22,082 nt of DNA from assembly GCF_900547735.1 (NCBI RefSeq), contig NZ_URHZ01000087.1:1-22082 (forward strand), read 5' to 3'. Numbering within the stretch: position 1 is the stretch's first letter; the number at the start of each line of letters is the position of its first letter. The notes below the pieces were generated by a model that worked only from the letters and a program-made list of their open reading frames with translations, searched no databases and was not told the DNA's origin. This document shows, piece by piece, positions 7,787 to 13,498 of the stretch. The translations under genes and the position numbers were made by a program. The stretch comes from an uncultured Clostridium sp. GTDB taxonomy: Bacteria; Bacillota; Clostridia; Lachnospirales; Lachnospiraceae.

Positions 7787-8677
7787 ATGAAAAAGACATC
7801 GGTTTTCAGCCGTGTGCGTTTTCAGCGGAACCGTCCGGCAAAAGCCGTTACGGGAGCCTTTTTGTTATTTGTCTGCCTTCTTTTCGTCCTGTTTCCTCTT
7901 ATATTAATGACGGCGGCATCCTTTATGCCGGAGGATGAGCTGGTGCGGAGGTACCTGGCGGTTCTGGATTTAGGGAAAGAGCCGGTGCTTCCGGCCCTGA
8001 TTCCCGACTTTCCGTCTCTGAAGCCATATGCCGATCTGCTTCTTCGCTCACCCGGCTTTTTTGTGATGTTCTGGAATTCCTGCCTGCAGGTTTTCAGTGT
8101 TCTGGCCGGACAGCTTCTTATTGGAATGCCGGCGGCGTGGGCCTTTGCCCGGTATGAGTTCCGCTTTAAAAAGCTTTTCTTCCTTCTTTATCTGATTCTT
8201 CTCGTCATGCCGTTTCAGGTCATGATGGTGCCGTCCTATCTCGTTCTGGACCGGTTCGGAATACTGGATACCCATCTGGCGGTCATACTTCCGGGAATAT
8301 TTTCCACCTTCCCCGTGTATATCATGGAAAAGTTTTTCGAATCCATTCCAAAATCGTTTTTGGAGGCCGCCCGCATTGACGGAGGAGGAGAGTGGACCAT
8401 TTTTTTCAGGATCGGCATTCCCATGGGATTTCCCGGAATCATGACGGCTGTGCTCCTGGACTTCTTTGAATATTGGAATGCGCTTGAACAGCCGCTTACA
8501 TTCTTAAAGAACAGACAGTTGTGGCCGCTGTCCCTTTATCTTCCAAATGTAACGGCGGATAAGGCATCCCTGGCCTTTGCGGCCGGGCTGATTACAATGG
8601 TGCCGCCGGTGCTTTTATATCTGAACGGGCAGACCTTCCTGGAGGAGGGAATTGCCTCGTCGGGCATCAAGGAGTAG
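7787..8677 (+). CDS. ABC transporter permease, MalG/UgpE type
   Basis: 296 residues, the usual partner of the preceding permease. It has a single helix near the N-terminus, an extracytoplasmic segment, then four to five helices. The EAA loop is LEAARIDGGGEWTIFFRIGI (about residues 190-209). The ATG at 7787 is preferred because GGGGAGGAAGG lies just upstream. An in-frame ATG at 7748 would overlap the previous gene but lacks its own site. The C-terminus is ordinary for the family (FLEEGIASSGIKE). It forms the membrane channel as a heterodimer with the previous product and receives substrate from the lipoprotein. Confidence 0.93.
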   Translation: MKKTSVFSRVRFQRNRPAKAVTGAFLLFVCLLFVLFPLILMTAASFMPEDELVRRYLAVLDLGKEPVLPALIPDFPSLKPYADLLLRSPGFFVMFWNSCLQVFSVLAGQLLIGMPAAWAFARYEFRFKKLFFLLYLILLVMPFQVMMVPSYLVLDRFGILDTHLAVILPGIFSTFPVYIMEKFFESIPKSFLEAARIDGGGEWTIFFRIGIPMGFPGIMTAVLLDFFEYWNALEQPLTFLKNRQLWPLSLYLPNVTADKASLAFAAGLITMVPPVLLYLNGQTFLEEGIASSGIKE

Positions 8678-8742
8678 ACAAAACACAGTTATCTATAAAA
8701 ATACAGGAACTGCGCTGAGGCAAATCAGGGAAAGGAGGCAGT

Positions 8743-10467
8743 ATGGAAGAAAATGAAAAACTGAAACGAAAAATATACCGCCGTCTTCTGATTGGCTTTT
8801 TTGCCTGCATGTTCATTTTCACTATTATTTCCAGAGTGATCGATGTTTATGAGACGCCCAAAGTCAGGACAGCCTATGCAAGCCAGGGAACCGTTATGAA
8901 GACGGTGGAGGGAAATGGAAGCGTGGAGGCCGGGGATACAAAGGAAGTTTCCCTGATCAAGGGGCTGAAAGCGGGAAAGATAGAGGCAATAGCCGGGACG
9001 GCGGTGAAGGAGGGGGATGCATTGTTCTCCTATTCAATGGATTCACTGGAGTTACGGATGAAGGAACTTTCAAAAGAGATTAAAAAGACGGAGTTGGAGA
9101 TGGAAGGAGAGCGGCTCGGGGCGGAAAGCTTTACGGGAGTTACCAGGGTGGAGGCCGCAGCCCAGGAGCTTGCCATGGCTGAGAAGGCGCTGGAACGCCA
9201 AAATGGCAAGAAGGTACAGGCGGAAGCCGAATATAACGCAAATCTCGAAAGGATCAGGGAGTATTACGAGATACGTCTGGAACTCTCGGACGACGAACTG
9301 CGGGATCAAAGCCGCAGCGATTACGATCAGAGTCAGACGGATTATGAGTCGGCAAAGCTGGAGCGCGACGCGCAGCTTCGCGAGATTAAAAGAAAGATAA
9401 AGGATACGGAAAAAAAGATCGAGAAGCTGGAGAAAAAGGAAGAACCGGACGAAGATGAATTAGAGGATTTGAGGGAAGATCTGGAACGCTACGAGGAGGA
9501 TTTGGATACGGCGGAGGAAAGCTGGGATCTGAAAGTCGACCGGGCCAGGGAGGAAATGAGTGATAAAGGAGATATTTATGATCGGGCGGGACGTCAGGCG
9601 GACAGCGCAAAGCTGGCTTTAAAGGAAAACTATGAGTCGGCGGTAAACCAGGAGGCAAAGGCGCTGGAAGCGGCGGAGGATGCCAGGATCCAGGCGGAAT
9701 GGGCGGCTGAAACGGCGCGCCAGGCGCTGCAGAACGCGGCGAGGGAAGACCAGGCTTCGGCGCTTACAAAGGAGCAGACAAAACGGTTGTCGGAGCTTCG
9801 GAACGAGGCAAAGCTGTTGGAACTGGAAGAACTGAAAGAAGAAAAAGAAAAAATCGGCAGACTGATGGAACGTCAGGGAATGGTCTATGCTCCCTGCGAC
9901 GGGACGGTCAGCGCCGTGGAGATAGAAGCGGGAAAAGAGGTGGCGGGAACGGAGCGTCTGACCCTCTCCACAGGGGAACTGAGACTGCACGGAACCTTTG
10001 ACCGCGAGGACGATAACAGCCTGAAGGCGGGAGATGAACTGCTGGTGAGGATGGAAGGAAGCGAAGACCGCGTGAAGGCGGTAGTCGGGCAGGTGGATCT
10101 TGTCAGCAGCCAGGACACGGGTGAGTTTACGGCCAGTCTTCCTGCGGGTAAAGCGGTTCTGGGAGAAAAGGCATACTTTGAATGCCAGAAGGGCGGAGAT
10201 GTCTACCGGCAGCTTATCCCGGTAAAAGCCCTGAGAAAGGATGTCACCGGCTATTACTGTCTCGTGATGCGTAAGCAGAAGACAATCCTCGGTGAGGAGT
10301 ATAAAGCGGCCAGAGTAGAACTGGATCTTCTTATCAGCGGTGATACGATGGCGGCCGTAGAGGGAGCGCTCAGCCCGGAGGAACCGGTGATAACCGAAAG
10401 TGACCGTGTAATCGGAGCGGGCGACCGGGTGCGCCTGATGGCGGAACTCGCAGATGTGGATGGTTAA
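8743..10467 (+). CDS. MacA/HlyD-like membrane fusion (adaptor) protein with long coiled coil
   Basis: 574 residues. One N-terminal membrane anchor (about 14-32) is followed by a first lipoyl-type half (about 45-105). A very long, charged coiled-coil hairpin (about 105-375; runs of K/E such as KRKIKDTEKKIEKLEKKEEP) leads to the second lipoyl half, YAPCDGTVSAVEIEAGKEV (about 382-400), and then beta-barrel-like domains to the end. Adaptors of this family normally work with MacB-type ABC exporters. Here the gene follows importer-type permeases, 65 bases downstream, with AAAGGAGG before the ATG. There is no exporter ATPase or full permease in the operon, so its partner is unclear. Confidence 0.83.
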   Translation: MEENEKLKRKIYRRLLIGFFACMFIFTIISRVIDVYETPKVRTAYASQGTVMKTVEGNGSVEAGDTKEVSLIKGLKAGKIEAIAGTAVKEGDALFSYSMDSLELRMKELSKEIKKTELEMEGERLGAESFTGVTRVEAAAQELAMAEKALERQNGKKVQAEAEYNANLERIREYYEIRLELSDDELRDQSRSDYDQSQTDYESAKLERDAQLREIKRKIKDTEKKIEKLEKKEEPDEDELEDLREDLERYEEDLDTAEESWDLKVDRAREEMSDKGDIYDRAGRQADSAKLALKENYESAVNQEAKALEAAEDARIQAEWAAETARQALQNAAREDQASALTKEQTKRLSELRNEAKLLELEELKEEKEKIGRLMERQGMVYAPCDGTVSAVEIEAGKEVAGTERLTLSTGELRLHGTFDREDDNSLKAGDELLVRMEGSEDRVKAVVGQVDLVSSQDTGEFTASLPAGKAVLGEKAYFECQKGGDVYRQLIPVKALRKDVTGYYCLVMRKQKTILGEEYKAARVELDLLISGDTMAAVEGALSPEEPVITESDRVIGAGDRVRLMAELADVDG

Positions 10468-10556
10468 AAGAAAATGAGCTAAAAGAAAATCAGGCTGAAA
10501 GAGAACCGGAATAAGAGAGTAAGCGGTAAGAAAAGCGAAAGAAAGGAGGGGAAGCG

Positions 10557-11144
10557 GTGAAAATAAAATATGGAAAAAGAGTATTGCTGCTGGTGCTTCT
10601 TCTCCTATCCGGGACAGGGACATTTGCAGCGGCGGCGGGAATCAGGGGAAGCAGCGCCCTGATCCGGGAGGAACGGGATTTGCAGCTTCGCAATGTCACG
10701 ATGGAAGAGATAGAGGATATCAAGGAACGGGAAAAGGGCGGGATGACAGGACTTGTCAATATAGCAGGCTGGCGCCATGGGGAGGCCGGAAATATAAAGG
10801 AACCCGTTTCCGGCAAAAAAGAAGGAGTGGGGACAATCTATGTAAACGGACCCGTATCCCTGGCATTTCCCGGAAAAGTCCTGAGCGGTTCATTTGAAGC
10901 GGTGATGGACAAAAAAGACTGCATCCTCACAAGGGAGGTGTCATGGTCCCTGTTTGGTTCCGTAAACACGGCGGGCTGCCGTGTTGCCTTCGGTGATAAA
11001 ATGTATACCGTTGCCGCGGTGATAGACAGAGAGGAAAAGGCTGTTTTTTTTACGGCGGATGAGGGTCCGGTAGAAAAAGCCGCATTTTCTTTTCAGGGAA
11101 GAGGGCGTCTGAAGGCCAGGATGGAGGCTCTTGGCTTTGAATAG
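10557..11144 (+). CDS. Secreted/anchored protein resembling a MacB-type periplasmic core domain
   Basis: 195 residues from a GTG start with AAAGGAGGGG 5 bases upstream. The N-terminal signal or anchor is VLLLVLLLLSGTGTFAAAAG. The following pattern (leucine-glycine start, a conserved Cys in KKDCILTREVSW, SLFGSV, GCRVAFGDKMYTVAAVI) resembles the extracellular MacB_PCD-like part of FtsX/MacB permeases. No later membrane helices follow: the protein stops at ALGFE. It is either a stand-alone accessory domain or a permease that lost its C-terminal helices. It follows the MacA-like adaptor by 89 bases, which supports a joint role. The domain match is from memory and only moderately certain. Confidence 0.6.
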   Translation: MKIKYGKRVLLLVLLLLSGTGTFAAAAGIRGSSALIREERDLQLRNVTMEEIEDIKEREKGGMTGLVNIAGWRHGEAGNIKEPVSGKKEGVGTIYVNGPVSLAFPGKVLSGSFEAVMDKKDCILTREVSWSLFGSVNTAGCRVAFGDKMYTVAAVIDREEKAVFFTADEGPVEKAAFSFQGRGRLKARMEALGFE

Positions 11145-11201
11145 CACCCCGGTTTTATTCAAAATGTTCGAAAAAAGTTTTGAAACTGGAAGATCTTTGT
11201 G

Positions 11202-11233
11202 CACACTTTTCGGATAGAGTGTGATATTATAAT
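11202..11233 (+). promoter_or_regulatory. Candidate promoter with dyad operator
   Basis: A perfect -10 box TATAAT (11228-11233) is preceded directly by the dyad CACACT (11202-11207) and AGTGTG (11218-11223). No good -35 exists at 16-18 bases; TTGTGC at 11197-11202 is 25 bases away. It points at the small transcribed-looking unit ending at 11336. It may be regulated, or be a chance TATAAT. Confidence 0.35.
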
Positions 11234-11239
11234 ACTCGT

Positions 11240-11336
11240 AACCCCCCCCAATACATTATATAGTTTTTGCTACACCCCATAAGAACGAAATACCTTCTCC
11301 TTAAAGTGACCAGCTCCCCGGCTGGTCACTTTTTTT
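11240..11336 (+). ncRNA. Candidate small RNA (about 97 nt)
   Basis: A predicted start 7 bases after TATAAT and a strong terminator define a short unit with no ORF. The unpaired part carries a run of eight C at about 11243-11250 and CCTTCTCCTT (11293-11302), which is complementary to ribosome-binding sites of the AAGGAG type. Both features recall regulatory RNAs that target Shine-Dalgarno regions. The unit could equally be only the 3' untranslated end of the transporter operon. Confidence 0.3.
11305..11336 (+). terminator. Rho-independent terminator
   Basis: AGTGACCAGC (11305-11314) and GCTGGTCACT (11321-11330) form a perfect 10-bp stem with a 6-base loop, followed by T at 11330-11336. This is a strong terminator, serving the transporter operon and/or the candidate small RNA. 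Confidence 0.88.
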
Positions 11337-11524
11337 ATTCATAGGAAATTACGTCCTATGAATAAAAAACGCTCCGCGAGGATGCACATGCCGCGCAGAG
11401 GCAAATGGTTGCAGAAGCAACCGCGCGGCAGCGCAAGAGTTCCGCAAGCGGAACTTTTTGTTCTGAGTGGCAATAAAAAGTTCGCGAAGCGTGCTTTTCG
11501 TTGTTCGAAAGGAAAGTTCTCTAA
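11331..11524. repeat. Hairpin-rich intergenic repeat element
   Basis: A chain of perfect stems: 11331-11346 with 11354-11369 (16 bp, 7-base loop), CCGCGC with GCGCGG enclosing GGTTGC/GCAACC near 11391-11435, and AGTTCCGC/GCGGAACT followed by TTTTT (about 11438-11460). The right end (11498-11524) recurs at 21115-21141 with two mismatches, suggesting a dispersed element. The first hairpin's T arm is the T tract of the preceding terminator, so the two structures compete. Short ORFs on both strands here look accidental. The rest of the gap to 11666 is A/T-rich and should contain the recombinase promoter, which I could not place. Confidence 0.6.
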
Positions 11525-11666
11525 ACAGTGGATTCAGGCTCATTTGAGGTGATAAAACACCTAATTTCAGATAAAAATATTAAAATTTCATAAAATGGAA
11601 TAAAATTCCAGATCCCTTTTCCCGATTTTTATATATAGTGTAATTATAAAAAACGGAGGACAGAGA

Positions 11667-12536
11667 ATGGACAAGATAATCAGACTGGCAAATATTAAAA
11701 AATATGAAAGCAAACTGTATGAAGAAGAAAAATCGAAGCTGACAATTGAAAAGTATATCCGTGACATCATGCATTTTTACAAATTTCTTCCCCAGGGGAA
11801 ACGGGTCAACAAAGAACAGGTTATAGGTTACAAGCAATATTTGAAGGAATCTTACAGGGTGAGCAGCGCAAATTCCATGCTGGTAGCCCTGAACCGTTTC
11901 TTTGAATACCTGGGATGGAGCGACTGTAAAGTCCAGCAGTTTAAGATACAGAAAACGTTTTTTTGCAGAAACGATTCCTTTATAAGCAAAAAGGAGTATG
12001 AGAGGCTGATTGAGAGCGCGGAGCGAAAAGGCGATTTCCAGTTAAATCTGATTATGCAGACGATCTGCAGCACCGGAATCCGGGTCAGTGAGCTCTCGGC
12101 GATCGATGTCAAGGCTGTGGCGGCCGGCTACGCCTATGTCGACAATAAGGGAAAATCCAGGGTTATTTTTCTGCCGAAAGCTTTGGTGCGGCTTTTGAAA
12201 ACATATCTTATCAGAAGCGGCATTACATCGGGGCCGGTGTTTGTATCCAGGAACGGAAGCGCCGTTGACCGCAGCGTTATCTGGCGCAGGATGAAGAGAC
12301 TCTGCCGGGATGCGGGAATTGATGCCAAAAAGGTATTTCCGCATAATCTGCGCCATCTGTTTGCCTTTACGTTTTACCGGTTAAAAAAGGATCTCCTCCG
12401 CCTTGCCGAGGTGCTGGGACATGCCAGTATCGAGACGACCAGAATTTATACGGCAACAACCGGTGAGGAGCACAAAAAAATTATTTCCCAGCTTGGTCTT
12501 GTCCAGGAATGGGGAGGTGCCTGCGGCGCCACATAA
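11667..12536 (+). CDS. Tyrosine recombinase (XerC/XerD-like integrase/invertase)
   Basis: 289 residues. An N-terminal SAM-like core-binding domain (about 10-95) is followed by the catalytic domain. The conserved set is complete: Arg139 (TGIRVSEL), a beta-hairpin Lys (NKGKSR, 161/163), His226 and Arg229 (HNLRH), His252 (LGHASIETT) and the nucleophile Tyr261 (RIYT). It should be catalytically competent. Length and pattern fit small Xer-like recombinases that act on short sites, such as those controlling invertible promoters, not phage integrases, which are longer. AACGGAGG lies about 10 bases before the ATG. Its stop codon lies inside the left 38-bp inverted repeat, so inversion leaves the reading frame unchanged. 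This placement points to the repeat pair as its substrate. Confidence 0.93.
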   Translation: MDKIIRLANIKKYESKLYEEEKSKLTIEKYIRDIMHFYKFLPQGKRVNKEQVIGYKQYLKESYRVSSANSMLVALNRFFEYLGWSDCKVQQFKIQKTFFCRNDSFISKKEYERLIESAERKGDFQLNLIMQTICSTGIRVSELSAIDVKAVAAGYAYVDNKGKSRVIFLPKALVRLLKTYLIRSGITSGPVFVSRNGSAVDRSVIWRRMKRLCRDAGIDAKKVFPHNLRHLFAFTFYRLKKDLLRLAEVLGHASIETTRIYTATTGEEHKKIISQLGLVQEWGGACGAT

Positions 12537-12567
12537 TTCAGATTATGTGACTAGTTAGAAAATGTAT
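12530..12567. repeat. Left 38-bp inverted repeat of the invertible segment
   Basis: This is an exact reverse complement of 12812-12849 over all 38 bases. It contains its own dyad, CACATAAT-TCAG-ATTATGTG, at 12530-12549, likely recombinase arm sites or an RNA hairpin. The recombinase stop codon (12534-12536) lies in it. Confidence 0.97.
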
Positions 12568-12642
12568 AATATTAAACTTGTTTGTTTCTAAACATGACAT
12601 AACTTGGGAGTTATAAGAAGATTATGAATTTGCACAGAAAGC

Positions 12643-12674
12643 AGCATGCCAAATTATTTTGTCATGCTTTTTTT
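12643..12674 (+). terminator. Terminator inside the invertible segment
   Basis: AGCATGCCAAA pairs with TTTGTCATGCT with one internal mismatch, followed by seven T (12668-12674). In this orientation it ends recombinase transcription before the invertible promoter. After inversion it would act on leftward transcripts. Confidence 0.72.
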
Positions 12675-12778
12675 CATTTGACGCGCTCGATATGGTATGG
12701 GCGCTGGAGAATATTTGATTTTTAATGTAAAAAACAGGGATCAGTGGCCGGCCGGCGTTGAAAAAAGTCCGTTTATGT

Positions 12779-12806
12779 TTTACAATAAACATGTATTCCT
12801 TATAAT
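12779..12806 (+). promoter_or_regulatory. Sigma-A promoter at the edge of the invertible segment
   Basis: TTTACA (12779-12784), 16-base spacer, TATAAT (12801-12806). The predicted start near 12813 is inside the right inverted repeat. It is oriented toward the 161-aa gene at 12943. Confidence 0.82.
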
Positions 12807-12811
12807 TACCA

Positions 12812-12849
12812 ATACATTTTCTAACTAGTCACATAATCTGAATTATGTG
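12812..12849. repeat. Right 38-bp inverted repeat of the invertible segment
   Basis: Exact reverse complement of 12530-12567. It would form the first part of the transcript from the invertible promoter, with the hairpin CACATAAT-CTGA-ATTATGTG (12830-12849). The untranslated leader that follows contains CCTCCT (12882-12887), complementary to AGGAGG at 12927-12932. Confidence 0.97.
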
Positions 12850-12942
12850 ACCGGAATACATAATACCGTTTAGAAGTAAAGCCTCCTGGAAAATATGATA
12901 AAGAGGCATTGAAGAAGAGAGAAGGAAGGAGGGACGGAACCG

Positions 12943-13428
12943 TTGAATACAGAAAAAAAGAGTATCTCATCAATGGCGGCATGTTCTGTCGTATATGTGG
13001 AAAAATGTGAGGACGGAATCCTGTCGGGGAGAATCGTCAATTACTGTTTAAAGGAACCCGTCTTATTTCACGGAATGGGGGACTTTGCAATAAAGATGGA
13101 CCGGATCTATGATTTTCTGGGTCTTGAGAGGCCTGATTCTTTACCCGTTTCATTTCTGGAGCAGAAAGAGAGCGGGGATGACGGCTTCGTGCTGCGTGAC
13201 AAGCCTGACGATGACGGTCAGGACACGTGGATGGGGCGGGAGAGCTATATAGCCCTTTTTGTAGTCCATACACGATACCGTTATCATTCAAGCTGGCAGG
13301 GCAGCATTGCCTGGCCGGAGAAGAGTATCGAGAAACCTTATAACAGCACGCTTGACTGCATCCGGCTTATAGCGGAGGCGGTTGAATATGAGACAGAACA
13401 GCAGCGGAAAGAAAGAGAGCCCGTATAG
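12943..13428 (+). CDS. Uncharacterised 161-aa protein, product of the putative phase-variable gene
   Basis: No signal peptide, membrane segment or known catalytic motif is visible. The N-terminal half contains VLFHGMGDFAIKMDRIYDFLG. The C-terminal half contains RYRYHSSWQGSIAWPEK, ending in a helix (STLDCIRLIAEAVEYE). The latter resembles a family of short Clostridia proteins I remember with a (F/Y)RxxxSWQGxxxW motif followed by a leucine-rich helix; their function is unknown to me. The middle (150-220 bp before the WQG region) is acidic and probably disordered. The TTG start is chosen because AGGAGGG lies 10 bases upstream. The first ATG (12973) has no site and would remove ten residues. The gene has no other visible promoter than the invertible one. 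Its function is not assigned. Confidence 0.75.
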   Translation: MNTEKKSISSMAACSVVYVEKCEDGILSGRIVNYCLKEPVLFHGMGDFAIKMDRIYDFLGLERPDSLPVSFLEQKESGDDGFVLRDKPDDDGQDTWMGRESYIALFVVHTRYRYHSSWQGSIAWPEKSIEKPYNSTLDCIRLIAEAVEYETEQQRKEREPV

Positions 13429-13439
13429 ACATCTTTTTC

Positions 13440-13464
13440 AGAGTGCCGGCCTGGCCGGCACTCT
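13440..13464. terminator. Perfect G/C-rich hairpin between convergent genes
   Basis: AGAGTGCCGGCC and GGCCGGCACTCT are perfect 12-bp arms around one base. Neither strand has a T tract after the stem, so it is not a canonical terminator. It sits 11 bases after the stop of the phase-variable gene and 34 bases past the end of the convergent gene, so it probably helps end or stabilise transcripts. Confidence 0.55.
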
Positions 13465-13498
13465 GTGGAATCCATGGGGGACGGTCTGCCTCTGAAAT

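Larger units (their letters stand above)
12568..12811. other. Putative invertible DNA segment (phase-variation switch)
   Basis: 244 bp between perfect inverted repeats next to a tyrosine recombinase. It has no ORF. It holds a plus-strand terminator near the left and a plus-strand promoter at the right edge. Inversion would turn the promoter toward the recombinase gene (antisense to it) and remove the promoter from the downstream 161-aa gene. A weaker leftward promoter candidate (TTTAGA with TATTAT, about 15-base spacing) lies near the left arm, so the OFF orientation might keep some rightward activity. Orientation in this sequence: ON for the downstream gene. Confidence 0.8.

Noticed and set aside
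9619..10623. 334-aa open frame on the minus strand inside the adaptor gene
   Set aside because: Shadow of the adaptor's biased codons; composition is Phe/Arg/His-rich with no domain, and the forward frame is clearly coding.
11349..11552. Overlapping 64-aa frames on both strands
   Set aside because: They cover perfect hairpins of an intergenic repeat and have no ribosome binding site or recognisable sequence.
12745..12755. GGCCGGCC palindrome in the invertible segment
   Set aside because: A short G/C palindrome without other support; no regulatory role can be claimed.
12568..12811. Inverted-repeat-bounded segment as a MITE or small insertion sequence
   Set aside because: Promoter and terminator content plus the adjoining recombinase, whose stop codon lies in one arm, fit a promoter switch better; no target duplication is seen outside the arms.
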